From contig DFXY01000061.1 in the NCBI GenBank assembly GCA_002381945.1, positions 1 through 48,129 of the forward strand: a stretch of DNA of 48,129 nt. Direction: 5' to 3'. The position numbers and the translations under genes were made by a program. The DNA is from Bacteriovoracaceae bacterium UBA4096. GTDB lineage: Bacteria; Bdellovibrionota; Bacteriovoracia; Bacteriovoracales; Bacteriovoracaceae. Below the pieces are notes generated by a model. That model saw only the letters and a program-made list of their open reading frames with translations, had not been told where the DNA came from and did no database searches. Positions 7,860 through 17,255 of the stretch are shown piece after piece (the stretch's first letter is position 1; the number at the start of each line of letters is the position of its first letter).

Positions 7860-10064
7860 ATGAAGCCACTTGAAATTTGGGGAGGGATTGAGTGTACGCT
7901 CAATCGGGTTGGTGATGACTATTTTAACCAATGTGAGAAAAGTGGACACAATAAACGAATATCTGATCTAAAGCTCTTTGCAGATCTTGGTATTAAAAAA
8001 TTACGTTATCCATGCTTGTGGGAGTTAGTTGCACCAAGAAGTTTGGATCAATGCCAATGGTCTGAGTTGGATATCAAACTCAATGAACTTAAACGTTTAA
8101 ATCTGCCTTTCATTGCTGGTTTTCTTCACCACGGAAGTGGGCCTGAATATACAAGTCTTATTGATCCGGATTTTGCCGTTAAATTCTCAACCTACGCGCG
8201 CCAATTTATCCAGAGGTATCCCTGGGTTAATGATTTCACTCCAATCAATGAGATTAATACTACCGCCAGGTTTAGTAGCTTATATGGGCACTGGTATCCA
8301 CATTTGAAAAGTGATCTCTATTATTTAAAATCTGTCATAAATCAATGTCAGGCCACTGTGCTTGCGATGAGAGAAATTAGAAGGGTTAATCCTTCCGCTC
8401 GCTTGATTCAAACTGATGATTTAGGCCAATGTCAAAGCACCGATGTGCTCATTTATCAGCGGGATTTTGAGAATGAAAGACGTTGGTTAGCCTTTGATCT
8501 TCTCTGTGGGAAAGTAACTAAAGAACATTCTCTCTACGCCTATCTCATCAGGAATGGCATCACTGATGTTGAGTTGTCATGGTTTCAAGACAACCACTGT
8601 CCTCCTGATGTCATCGGTATAAACCACTATCATCTGAGTAACCGATTCCTAGACCATCGTCTGGAGTTGTATCCTGAATCACTTCATGGAGGAAATGGAA
8701 AGCATCAATATGCTGATGTTGGGGCGGTAGATTCAGGTGAAGCAAAAATCATCTCCCCGGAAGATATCATACTGGAGAGCTGGGAGAGGTATCATATCCC
8801 TCTCAGTATTACAGAGTGCCATACTCGAGGTCCAAGAGAAGCTCAGATGAGATGGCTAAATGAAGTCTGGATCTCCACACAAAAGCTTCGTACTCATGGA
8901 ATACATATTGAAGCCGTTACAGCATGGAGTTTACTTGGGACTTATGATTGGCACAATTTATGTACGACATCTGAGAACTTTTACGAGCCGGGTGTTTTCG
9001 ACTTGAGAAACCCAGAGAAGCTACCTAAACCAACTGCTCTTTCCAGAATGATTAAAGAACTCGCAACAAATGGTACGTTTAATTCTCCCCTCCTCCTTTC
9101 AGAAGGGACATGGAAAACTCCGAGAAGAATTTTATGGGCAGCCAAACATCATGAATTCACCAGGCTCTATCATCACAGCGAGGCCAGGCCTATATTAATT
9201 ACAGGGGCAACAGGGACTTTAGGGCAAGCCCTTGCCCGGGTTTGCGGGGCTAGAAATATTAATTACAGACTTCTTAGTCGACGAGAGCTTGATATTACAG
9301 ATACCGATTCCATAGAGCATGCAATGGATCTGCATAAACCCTGGGCAGTGATCAATGCAGCAGGATACGTAAGAGTAGACGAAGCCGAAAATGATCAGAT
9401 TAACTGCTTCAAAAGCAATGTCATTGGAGCGGTTAACCTGGCACGTGCATGTAAAGACTACAAAATTCCTTTAGTAAACTTCTCATCGGATTTGGTTTTT
9501 GATGGCACGAGTGAATCTCCTTATCTTGAAAGCCATAAAGTTTCACCGATGAATGTTTATGGTCAATCTAAAGCTCAATGCGAAGAGAAAGTTCTTTTAA
9601 TTCATCCGAATTCTCTCATTATTAGGACCAGCGCTTTTTTTAGTCCATGGGATGAGTTCAATTTTATTACAACGACTTTGAAAAGCCTGATTCGTAATGA
9701 TGAAGTGTATGCACCTAATGACATGTTTGTATCTCCCACATATCTCCCAGATCTCGCCAATGAGTGCCTGAATCTTTTAATTGATGGAGAAAAAGGCATC
9801 ATTCATTTGACTAACGTCGGTGAAGTCTCTTGGGAAAATTTTGCTCAGATGGCATTAGACTCAGGCAGAGAGAGATTAAACATCAGGTCTGATCTATTAC
9901 GGGGTATAAGTTCTCATTTAATGAAACAACAGGCGAGACGACCCAGGAAGTCCGCACTTTCAAGTGAGAAATATTCAAGACTCCCTCCTCTTCAGGATGC
10001 ATTAAACAGATATTTCAAAGAGCTTCAAATTCCGATTGAAGCCCCAAAGGAGCTCAGACAATGA
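7860..10064 (+). CDS. Fusion of GH1-like glycosidase and RmlD-like sugar-nucleotide reductase
   Basis: 734 residues in two parts. Residues 1 to about 430 resemble a family 1 glycoside hydrolase barrel, with the acid/base in TPINEIN (E131) and the nucleophile in ITECH (E319), so both catalytic glutamates are retained. From residue 447 an NAD(P)-binding ITGATGTLGQAL begins an extended-SDR domain of the dTDP-4-dehydrorhamnose reductase type, with FSSDLVFDG and a YGQSK catalytic pair. No signal peptide is present. The start lies one base after the glycosyltransferase stop, and the end overlaps glf in an ATGA. A hydrolase joined to a nucleotide-sugar reductase in a biosynthetic operon is unusual; the GH1 half may be a transglycosidase or a binding scaffold. 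Confidence 0.8.
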   Translation: MKPLEIWGGIECTLNRVGDDYFNQCEKSGHNKRISDLKLFADLGIKKLRYPCLWELVAPRSLDQCQWSELDIKLNELKRLNLPFIAGFLHHGSGPEYTSLIDPDFAVKFSTYARQFIQRYPWVNDFTPINEINTTARFSSLYGHWYPHLKSDLYYLKSVINQCQATVLAMREIRRVNPSARLIQTDDLGQCQSTDVLIYQRDFENERRWLAFDLLCGKVTKEHSLYAYLIRNGITDVELSWFQDNHCPPDVIGINHYHLSNRFLDHRLELYPESLHGGNGKHQYADVGAVDSGEAKIISPEDIILESWERYHIPLSITECHTRGPREAQMRWLNEVWISTQKLRTHGIHIEAVTAWSLLGTYDWHNLCTTSENFYEPGVFDLRNPEKLPKPTALSRMIKELATNGTFNSPLLLSEGTWKTPRRILWAAKHHEFTRLYHHSEARPILITGATGTLGQALARVCGARNINYRLLSRRELDITDTDSIEHAMDLHKPWAVINAAGYVRVDEAENDQINCFKSNVIGAVNLARACKDYKIPLVNFSSDLVFDGTSESPYLESHKVSPMNVYGQSKAQCEEKVLLIHPNSLIIRTSAFFSPWDEFNFITTTLKSLIRNDEVYAPNDMFVSPTYLPDLANECLNLLIDGEKGIIHLTNVGEVSWENFAQMALDSGRERLNIRSDLLRGISSHLMKQQARRPRKSALSSEKYSRLPPLQDALNRYFKELQIPIEAPKELRQ

Positions 10065-11212
10065 AAAAGAGTATTGGCATTGCTGGCGCAGGTTTTGCTG
10101 GCGCCGTTCTTGCCCGGGAACTTGTAGAGTCAGGAAAATTTAAAGTAACTGTTTTTGATGAAAGAAACCATGTCGCCGGAAACTGTCACACGTCCAGAGA
10201 TGAAGAGACTGGAGTTATGGTTCATCAATATGGGCCACATATCTTTAATACTGATCGTGAGGACGTTTGGAATTATGTAAACTATTGGGGGAAGTTTGAA
10301 CCCTTTGTTAATAGAGTTAAAGCGGTTACTGAAAAAGGAGTTTTCTCACTTCCTATAAATCTTCTCACGATTAATCAGTTCTATCATAAAAAGCTCAACC
10401 CCGCTGAAGCCCGAGATTTTGTGGGTTCTTTGGGTGATCAAAGTATAAAAGAACCTAAGACTTTCGAGGATCAGGCCATGAAGTTTCTGGGGAAAGACTT
10501 CTATAAAAATTTTTTCTATGGTTACACTAAAAAACAATGGGGTGTTGAACCTTCAGAATTACCAGCTTCAATTCTAAAAAGACTCCCTGTGCGCTTTAAC
10601 TACGATGATAATTATTATGATAAAAAGTTCCAGGGCATCCCAATTAGTGGCTACTCGGAAATTGTAAAACGAATTCTTGATCACAATGATATTGAACTTC
10701 GTTTAGGCCAAAGGCTTGATCCTGATCGTAAAAGGGAATTTGACCACATCTTTTGGAGTGGCCCCATGGATGGGTTTTTCAATTTTAAAGAAGGAAAACT
10801 TGGCTATCGAACCTTAAAATTTGAACGTTTTGTGGAAAATGGGGATTATCAGGGAAACCCTGTCATAAATTATTGCGAAGAAGCAGTTCCTTATACCCGT
10901 GTGGCAGAACATAAACATTTTGCTCCATGGGAAGGCCATGAGAAAACGGTCTACTTCAAAGAGTATTCCAAAATTTGCGAAGGAACCGACACTCCTTATT
11001 ATCCCCTTCGTCTCAGTAAGGATAAAGATCTCCTTCAAAAGTATATTCAACTTGCTGAGCGAGAAGAAAAAGTTACCTTTATCGGACGCCTTGGGACCTA
11101 TCGTTACCTGGATATGCATGTAGTAATTGGAGAATCGCTTGACCTGGCAAAGAAATGTAAAATAGAAGATCTAAGAAACTGGCCCAAATTCAGCGTTCAT
11201 CCTATTTCTTGA
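10061..11212 (+). CDS. glf: UDP-galactopyranose mutase
   Basis: Flavoenzyme that interconverts UDP-galactopyranose and UDP-galactofuranose in the cytoplasm. The 383-residue protein begins with a Rossmann GAGFAGAVLAR segment for FAD and an acidic strand end (DERNHVAGN). QYGPHIFNTDRE is the family signature, and KQWGVEPSELP and the RYLDMH region near the C-terminus also fit the family. Length is typical (about 370-400). AAGGAG precedes the ATG, which overlaps the previous stop. With galE next, the operon can make UDP-galactofuranose from UDP-glucose, so the glycan made by this locus probably contains galactofuranose. Confidence 0.93.
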   Translation: MKKSIGIAGAGFAGAVLARELVESGKFKVTVFDERNHVAGNCHTSRDEETGVMVHQYGPHIFNTDREDVWNYVNYWGKFEPFVNRVKAVTEKGVFSLPINLLTINQFYHKKLNPAEARDFVGSLGDQSIKEPKTFEDQAMKFLGKDFYKNFFYGYTKKQWGVEPSELPASILKRLPVRFNYDDNYYDKKFQGIPISGYSEIVKRILDHNDIELRLGQRLDPDRKREFDHIFWSGPMDGFFNFKEGKLGYRTLKFERFVENGDYQGNPVINYCEEAVPYTRVAEHKHFAPWEGHEKTVYFKEYSKICEGTDTPYYPLRLSKDKDLLQKYIQLAEREEKVTFIGRLGTYRYLDMHVVIGESLDLAKKCKIEDLRNWPKFSVHPIS

Positions 11213-11221
11213 GGAGTTTTC

Positions 11222-12241
11222 ATGCGTGTTTTAGTTACTGGTGGAGCTGGTTACATCGGAAGCCATGCAGTTCGGGAACTCATTAATTCAGGTCATCATG
11301 TAACTGTTCTCGATAATTTATCTAAGGGACATGAGGAAGCAGTTGACCCAAGGGCAACACTATTGGTGGGAAGCACCACCAATCATGAGCTGATTATTCA
11401 AAGGCTTCACGCTCATCAAATAGAGGCCGTTATGCACTTTGCAGCTGATATTGAAGTTGGAGAAAGTGTGCTTGATCCTTATAAATATTATGCTAATAAT
11501 TTTTCAAATACGCTAAAACTTCTGCACACAATGGTAATTGCCGGAGTGAAGAAAATTGTCTTTTCCTCCACGGCGGCCGTATACGGGAATCCCGAACGAA
11601 CTCCAATTGAGGAAGACCAACGAAGAAATCCCATCAATCCCTACGGCAGAAGCAAAATGATGACAGAGATGGCGATCGAAGACTTCTGTCATGCATACGG
11701 AATCGGATATACGATCCTGCGATACTTCAATGTTGCAGGTGCCAGCCCCGACGCCAGTATTGGCGAGGACCATAAACCAGAAAGTCATCTTATTCCTCGC
11801 ATACTTCATGCTGTCCGGGATGGTGGAGAAGTTAGGCTATTCGGAACTGATTACGATACATCTGATGGCACCTGTATCCGTGATTATGTTCATGTGGTAG
11901 ACCTCGCTCGTGCTCATATTCTGGCCCTGGAAAAAATGGAAGAAGGTAAAGGTAATATCTATAACATTGGAAGTGAAAAAGGATTTTCTGTAAGAGAAGT
12001 GATTGCAGCTTGTGAAAAGGTAGTAGGAAATAGAATCAATGTCATAGAAGAAAAGCGCAGACCAGGGGATCCCGCCGTGCTGGTTGCCAGTAGCAAAAAA
12101 ATACGAAAGGACCTTAACTGGGAGCCCATATATCCAAGAATTGAAACTTTGGTTCAGCATGCCTGGCGCTGGCATTCAAACCATCCCTCGGGTTATGCCG
12201 GACCACTTGATTTACAATTAAGTACGTTTCAAACGAGTTAA
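11222..12241 (+). CDS. galE: UDP-glucose 4-epimerase
   Basis: NAD-dependent extended SDR that interconverts UDP-glucose and UDP-galactose. In 339 residues it shows the N-terminal GGAGYIGSH nucleotide-binding motif, the FSSTAAVYG serine region, the YGRSK catalytic pair (Y141, K145) and the NVAGA and RDYVHV segments typical of GalE. The start has GAGGAG about five bases upstream, nine bases after the glf stop, so it belongs to the same transcript. It would feed UDP-galactose to Glf. Some GalE homologues act on N-acetylated or uronic sugars, so strict substrate specificity is not proven. Confidence 0.92.
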   Translation: MRVLVTGGAGYIGSHAVRELINSGHHVTVLDNLSKGHEEAVDPRATLLVGSTTNHELIIQRLHAHQIEAVMHFAADIEVGESVLDPYKYYANNFSNTLKLLHTMVIAGVKKIVFSSTAAVYGNPERTPIEEDQRRNPINPYGRSKMMTEMAIEDFCHAYGIGYTILRYFNVAGASPDASIGEDHKPESHLIPRILHAVRDGGEVRLFGTDYDTSDGTCIRDYVHVVDLARAHILALEKMEEGKGNIYNIGSEKGFSVREVIAACEKVVGNRINVIEEKRRPGDPAVLVASSKKIRKDLNWEPIYPRIETLVQHAWRWHSNHPSGYAGPLDLQLSTFQTS

Positions 12242-12264
12242 CGCTATGCCATTTCATTCTTCTG

Positions 12265-12293
12265 TGGTCAAAACCTCTTCTCACTCCTAAAAT
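12265..12293 (+). promoter_or_regulatory. Possible sigma-70 promoter for the TIGR03546/TIGR03545 pair
   Basis: TGGTCA (12265-12270) and TAAAAT (12288-12293) are separated by 17 bases and lie 30 bases before the ATG at 12323. The -35 box matches consensus at four of six bases, the -10 at five. It would let the pair be transcribed apart from the upstream glycan operon. Confidence 0.4.
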
Positions 12294-12322
12294 TTATTCC
12301 ATCCAATCTATAAGGAGAGGTC

Positions 12323-12850
12323 ATGGGACTCATTCTCAAACAGCTATTTGCTTTTATTAAATTACTTAATTCCGATACAGGAAATATCTCACTGGCACTT
12401 GGCATGACCTGTGGTTTTATACTAGGTATGACCCCAGTGCTGTCACTTCACAGTTTGCTCGTCTTTTTAATACTCTTCTTTTTCAGGATTCAGATTGGAG
12501 CAGCCTTAGTAATGGCATTTTTCTTTAAGTTTGTGGCCTATCTACTAGATCCTATTTTCCATTCAGTAGGTTCTAATGTTCTGGAGATGGAGTCCCTGCA
12601 GGGATTTTTCACCACTCTCTATAATATGCCAATTTTACCATATACTCGCTTTAACAATTCAATTGTCATGGGTTCAGCGGTTGTCACCTTCGCCCTTTCA
12701 CCAATTGTCTTCATCGCTAGTCAGTATTTTATTGTTAAGTACCGTGAGATTGTTGTTGCCCGTTTCAGAGAAACAAAGTTTTGGAAGGCCATGCAAGCAA
12801 CGAAATTTTACCAATGGTATTACAAGTACGATCAATATAAGTGGAATTAA
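12323..12850 (+). CDS. TIGR03546-family small membrane protein
   Basis: 175 residues, resembling DUF2062-type membrane proteins. There are three or four hydrophobic segments: a GMTCGFILGMTPVLSLHSLL motif, a LVFLILFFF helix, then a second FFFKFVAYLL helix and one near residue 120. A basic, aromatic C-terminal tail follows. AAGGAG precedes the ATG. The next gene starts 12 bases later and encodes a TIGR03545-like protein. From memory these two families are described as a gene pair in a small fraction of bacteria with outer membranes. Function is unknown. An inner-membrane partner for the large periplasmic protein is a reasonable inference. Confidence 0.75.
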   Translation: MGLILKQLFAFIKLLNSDTGNISLALGMTCGFILGMTPVLSLHSLLVFLILFFFRIQIGAALVMAFFFKFVAYLLDPIFHSVGSNVLEMESLQGFFTTLYNMPILPYTRFNNSIVMGSAVVTFALSPIVFIASQYFIVKYREIVVARFRETKFWKAMQATKFYQWYYKYDQYKWN

Positions 12851-12862
12851 GTGGAGCCTCAA

Positions 12863-14743
12863 ATGACTGATACAACTAAGAATAAGAAGAAAGGTCCGAT
12901 CCGTTTTGAGGCAATCATTCCGGTCGCTATCCTTTCACTCATAACGTTTATTTATTTTACATTCTACTTTGATCATCACATGAAAAAGCTGATCGAGTAT
13001 GTGGGAACTCAGGCCAATGGTGCTGAAGTAAATGTTGATTCAGTTAGAACCAGTTTTATCCGGGGTTCTTTTGACTTAGATCGCCTTCAGGTTACTGATC
13101 CGGAAAGGGCCACTCATAATTCAATTGAAATTGGTAATATGCATTTTCAGTACCTGTGGGATGCCCTCCTGAGAATGAAATTTGTGGTAGATGATGCCAG
13201 CATCAATAACATCCAACTTTTAAAACCGAGAACATCTCCGGGGAAAGTATTACCACCTGAACCGGCCAAGCCCAGTAAGATTAATGAGCTTCAAAATGAA
13301 GTGATGGCACAAGTAAAGAATAAGTACGGCGCCAATATGCTGGGTGACGTGCTGGCGATTTTGGAAGGCGGAGATTACGAAGATCAAATTAAAAAAATTC
13401 GCGAAACGTTAAAATCAGAGGTCAGGGTTAAGGCCATGGTTACTGATGTAAACACCAAGAAAGCTTTCTGGGACGGAAAAATCAAAGAACTCTCTGATAC
13501 TTCCAAATTAAAACAAATTGAGACAACTCTCCAGGTAGTTAAAAAAGAAAAAAACTTTATTCAACAGGCCCAGGGAGTAAAGAAGCTTAATGACCTTTTA
13601 AAAGACGTACAAAATCAATATAAAGAAATTGAACGTTCTTCTAATAAGCTACAGGCCGAAGTTAAGGCCGTATCTGACTATCCAAAAGAACTTCAAGCTT
13701 TGGTAAATGAAGACATTGCCTCACTTAAGAATCGTTTCTCTGTTCCACAAATCGACTTTAAAGATATGGCCATGCATCTATTTGCGGGCCAGTTCGCGGA
13801 ATACATTGCCAAGGCCCGCAAGTACCAGGCGGTGGCCGAACAGTACTTACCTGAAAAGAAAGATCCTAAAGACGTCGTTATTCCTCCTAAGCGTTCTGAA
13901 GGCAAGAACTACGACTTCCCCATCACTGCTGGTTACCCTTTATTCTGGCTAAAACGTGCGGCCATCAGCTCTAAAGGAACTGCAGATTCATATTCAGGAC
14001 AAGTCTCTGGTGAACTGACCAATGTTACAACTTCGCCTAAGCAAATTAAAAAACCCATCGTGCTGGATATGAAGGGTGATTTTCCAGATGTTAAAGTCAT
14101 GGGGGTTAAGGCCCTGATCACTGCTGACTTCACTCAGGACATCAGTAAACAATCAGCTTTAATTCAGGTGAATTCTTTTGCCGTTCCTCAGAAACTTTTT
14201 GTAAATGATGAAAAATTAAAATTTGGATTTTTGGACGCTATTGGTACTTCTACCATCTCGGCGACTCTACAAGAGCAAAAAGTGAACATGAACTGGACCT
14301 CTGCCTTAAATAAACCAAAATTCTTAGTGGAGACTTCCAACAAGCTCGCCAAAGAAATGCTCACCAACGTGGTAAATGGCATACCTGTTATCAACATCGA
14401 CGGAAAGGCTTCAGGCTCTTTTAAAAACTTAAGCATGGATATTACATCCAACCTGGGAACGGAACTTGGACAAGGCTTCACTCGAGAAATCGGGGCCAAA
14501 GTGACAGAAGCTCAAAACAAGATCAATGCTCTGGTTGAAGAAAAAATCAAGAATCCCAAAGAGCAATTAATGGCCGCCATTGGGGGAAATAAAAACAACC
14601 TCTCCCAACTAGGAAACCTGGAAGATCTGTTTAAAAAGCATGAGAATAGGATTCAAACTGAAATCGCCAAGCTAAAATCTGGCGGCGGTGTAGATAAATT
14701 AAAAGAGCAAGGTAAGAAAATTTTCAAAGGTATAAAATTCTAG
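12863..14743 (+). CDS. TIGR03545-family protein, AsmA-like membrane-anchored periplasmic protein
   Basis: 626 residues with one N-terminal membrane helix (about 15-40), then a segment reading like AsmA/DUF748 proteins (VDSVRTSFIRGSFDLDRL, followed by short beta strands). A Lys-rich coiled coil spans about 130-300, and a long beta-rich half has repeated strands to the end. The ATG at 12863 is chosen because GTGGAG at 12851-12856 is its ribosome-binding site; the GTG at 12851 would be part of that site. It is probably anchored in the inner membrane and projects into the periplasm. Pairing with the preceding membrane gene is strict here. A lipid-transfer or envelope-bridge role is only an analogy to AsmA-like proteins. 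Confidence 0.72.
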   Translation: MTDTTKNKKKGPIRFEAIIPVAILSLITFIYFTFYFDHHMKKLIEYVGTQANGAEVNVDSVRTSFIRGSFDLDRLQVTDPERATHNSIEIGNMHFQYLWDALLRMKFVVDDASINNIQLLKPRTSPGKVLPPEPAKPSKINELQNEVMAQVKNKYGANMLGDVLAILEGGDYEDQIKKIRETLKSEVRVKAMVTDVNTKKAFWDGKIKELSDTSKLKQIETTLQVVKKEKNFIQQAQGVKKLNDLLKDVQNQYKEIERSSNKLQAEVKAVSDYPKELQALVNEDIASLKNRFSVPQIDFKDMAMHLFAGQFAEYIAKARKYQAVAEQYLPEKKDPKDVVIPPKRSEGKNYDFPITAGYPLFWLKRAAISSKGTADSYSGQVSGELTNVTTSPKQIKKPIVLDMKGDFPDVKVMGVKALITADFTQDISKQSALIQVNSFAVPQKLFVNDEKLKFGFLDAIGTSTISATLQEQKVNMNWTSALNKPKFLVETSNKLAKEMLTNVVNGIPVINIDGKASGSFKNLSMDITSNLGTELGQGFTREIGAKVTEAQNKINALVEEKIKNPKEQLMAAIGGNKNNLSQLGNLEDLFKKHENRIQTEIAKLKSGGGVDKLKEQGKKIFKGIKF

Positions 14744-14749
14744 TTTTTT

Positions 14750-14780
14750 CCGCTGATTGTCCTTAAGGCATAATCAGCGG
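14750..14780. repeat. Inverted repeat spanning convergent gene ends
   Basis: CCGCTGATT (14750-14758) and AATCAGCGG (14772-14780) form a perfect 9-bp stem around a 13-base loop that contains the palindrome CCTTAAGG. It covers the space between two convergent genes and the last codons of the minus-strand one. A T-run lies on the wrong side for a classical intrinsic terminator, so it may only protect mRNA ends. Confidence 0.5.
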
Positions 14781-17201
14781 AATCATTTCTATTTGAACCC
14801 CTAATCCTGGTCTTCCATAAGTTCCAATTAAACATACGCCACTTGCACTTCCACAATCTGTAATTTGTAGAAGCTCTGGATCCATGTAAGTATTAAAGAG
14901 AGAATAATCAAACATCACAAACCAGCTACCATCGAACTGATTTTGGGCCAATACCTGCCCATTAGTATTTAAAATATAGAGCCTGTCTGAACTATCGAAT
15001 TTAAAACCAAGAATTTCAAAACCTAAAGCTGTACCATCATACACATCCTGCCAGCTCGCCCCATTGTCAGAGGTTTTAATTACTTTATATTTTGTATGGG
15101 CCAGGATATCTCCGTTACTATCTTTGGTAATAGTCTTGGATCTCCAGGTACTTTCAGCAACACGATAGACTTCAGTCAAAGTAGTCCCACCATCAATTGA
15201 ACGATAAATGACATAAGTGGTGGAAGGTGAAGTTTCCTTCGCTGCAATCCATAAACTATTATCATCGAATGTTTTGATCCCTAATAAACTAAAATTTAAA
15301 AAAGTCTGGATGGTATTCCATACCGTGCCACTGCCAGTGCCTTTCCTGAGAATGGTTGACGTGCCTGTGACTCCGGACATGTATACAGTTCCATCACTGG
15401 CGACAGTCATTTTTTTATCATAAGTCGATACACCGACGTTGGTGTCAACAACACTCCAACTAAGTCCGCTATTGGTTGTCTTTTTTATCACATCATCTGA
15501 ATCAATATACCCGCCTACATACACCTCATTAGCAGGGCCAATTGCAATGCCCTCAGCATAGGCGTCACTAGTCGGACCTACGAAAAGTTCATTCTGCTCC
15601 CAAGATGCCCCGTTATCACTACTTTTTATAACGGTCCATGGATCACGAAAGGTTGAATCTATATGGTTAATCCAGGCGGTGGCCCAAATATTACCCATTC
15701 CATCAACCTTTAAATCATTGAAGGTCGTATATAAATTATCCTTATAATAAACTTCTGATCGATCACTCCAGGTCGCTCCGCTGTCAGTGGAACGAAGGTT
15801 AATAATTTGATAAGGACTTCTCTCATAAACACCAAAGGCCAAAACAGAACCGTCACTGGCCTCTGTCAAAGTGATACCTTCTTTACTCACTGTCACATCT
15901 GAATATGTTTCGACCCAAGTTGCACCATCATCGGTACTTCGAATAATTTTAAAAGTATCAGGATCACTGAATAAAGCTCCACCAAGGGATCCGATTGCAA
16001 CAAGTTCCCCGCTAGTGAGCTTAATGATTGTATTTCCTTTATACCTGACCGCTCCTGTATAAGCTGCGCTCCAGGTAGCTCCGGAGTCAGTCGTTTTCAT
16101 GATCTTCCAGTTAGCACCATTACCTGAATAATAAGCCTCGGTTTCAGAAATCACATTGATGTCACCAAACAACTGATAAGCACTACTTTGAGGACTGACA
16201 CCCATGATTGATCCACTATCCGTCCAGTTCCAACTACCAAGCGAGTAAACTCCTTTCCATACATGACCATCCCTGGACACTCCCCACAGTACTCCCGCTG
16301 GAGAAATATCCAAACTTACAAATGTATCCATTGAAGGAATGGTTCCTATAGTAGTCCAGGTTAAACCTTCATCAAGACTTTCTCGAATCACACCACCATC
16401 AGTATCAGTGTAACCAACGGTATAAATATTTCCGGCAGAGGAAACAGCAATGTCATAACAAACGTGATTTTCACCTATATTTTGGACGAAATGATCAGAC
16501 ATAGTCCACGTCACACCATTGTCGGAGGACTTCCTTACTACCCATTCTGAGTTATACGTTACTGAATCAATGTCCCAGGCATAACCACAAACATAAATAT
16601 CATTTGCTTTATTTGCCAAGGCCATTGGATGAGACTCTCCAAAATCATAAGGCGCATAAAAATCCACCTCTGACCAGGTCAGACCAAAATCATCTGTCCG
16701 GTTAATGAGCCATCTCTCCCAACCAGTTCCATCAATAACAATTGAACCAATAAAGGTGGATCCATTCGGCAAGGAAACAGCGCTATTAACATAATTCTGA
16801 TCTCCGAAGGCCAATGGAAAATCCACGGTCCCGGCGCTTTGAAATCCGGCAATTTTTATAGTATTTGATCCGGTCTTATCAGCATCATCAGTAGCTTCAA
16901 TAGTGTGACTTACAGGTCCCAGATTTGCAGGAGCTGAATAAATTAAAGTGGAAGGATCAAAAGTTCCAATACCGAAGGCGTCAGTTGTAAAACTAGCGCC
17001 ACCATTTGAAAAAGAAAAAGGCACCGTCTCACCGGCACGAATTGTTGGAGAGGTAAAATTCCAAACTAATGCTTCCGGTGGATCAACTGGATCAGAACCT
17101 GAATCCGGATCAGGCAAAGTCACAGACTTGGCCGCATTAATATGGACATCATTGCAAGAGATCAAGGTAAATAGAAGGCCAATACCCAATAATCGGATCA
17201 T
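14763..17201 (-). CDS. Asp-box (BNR-type) beta-propeller lipoprotein
   Basis: 812 residues. The start MIRLLGIGLLFTLISC is a lipoprotein signal peptide with the lipid Cys at about 16, so it is an envelope lipoprotein, probably surface-facing. A short Gly/Ser/Pro linker leads to a single Ig-like domain (to about 125). The rest carries about ten Asp-box motifs of the form S-x-D-x-G-x-T/S-W (for example KSSDNGVTW, RSTDDGATW, KTSDNGASW), which form beta-propellers. These motifs occur in sialidases, but I see no FRIP motif or sialidase catalytic set, so binding or adhesion is likelier than hydrolysis. It is convergent with the TIGR03545 gene. The Shine-Dalgarno is weak. Confidence 0.8.
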   Translation of the reverse strand: MIRLLGIGLLFTLISCNDVHINAAKSVTLPDPDSGSDPVDPPEALVWNFTSPTIRAGETVPFSFSNGGASFTTDAFGIGTFDPSTLIYSAPANLGPVSHTIEATDDADKTGSNTIKIAGFQSAGTVDFPLAFGDQNYVNSAVSLPNGSTFIGSIVIDGTGWERWLINRTDDFGLTWSEVDFYAPYDFGESHPMALANKANDIYVCGYAWDIDSVTYNSEWVVRKSSDNGVTWTMSDHFVQNIGENHVCYDIAVSSAGNIYTVGYTDTDGGVIRESLDEGLTWTTIGTIPSMDTFVSLDISPAGVLWGVSRDGHVWKGVYSLGSWNWTDSGSIMGVSPQSSAYQLFGDINVISETEAYYSGNGANWKIMKTTDSGATWSAAYTGAVRYKGNTIIKLTSGELVAIGSLGGALFSDPDTFKIIRSTDDGATWVETYSDVTVSKEGITLTEASDGSVLAFGVYERSPYQIINLRSTDSGATWSDRSEVYYKDNLYTTFNDLKVDGMGNIWATAWINHIDSTFRDPWTVIKSSDNGASWEQNELFVGPTSDAYAEGIAIGPANEVYVGGYIDSDDVIKKTTNSGLSWSVVDTNVGVSTYDKKMTVASDGTVYMSGVTGTSTILRKGTGSGTVWNTIQTFLNFSLLGIKTFDDNSLWIAAKETSPSTTYVIYRSIDGGTTLTEVYRVAESTWRSKTITKDSNGDILAHTKYKVIKTSDNGASWQDVYDGTALGFEILGFKFDSSDRLYILNTNGQVLAQNQFDGSWFVMFDYSLFNTYMDPELLQITDCGSASGVCLIGTYGRPGLGVQIEMIPLIMP

Positions 17202-17255
17202 ACAATGCTTATCGGAATATAATCAGGGAATTTTAAGAGTTATTAAACATGTGAC

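Noticed and set aside
14750..14780. Intrinsic terminator for both convergent genes
   Set aside because: The T-run lies before the stem on the plus strand and becomes an A-run on the minus strand.
14763..17201. Sialidase
   Set aside because: Asp-boxes alone are not diagnostic, and no FRIP motif or arginine triad is visible.
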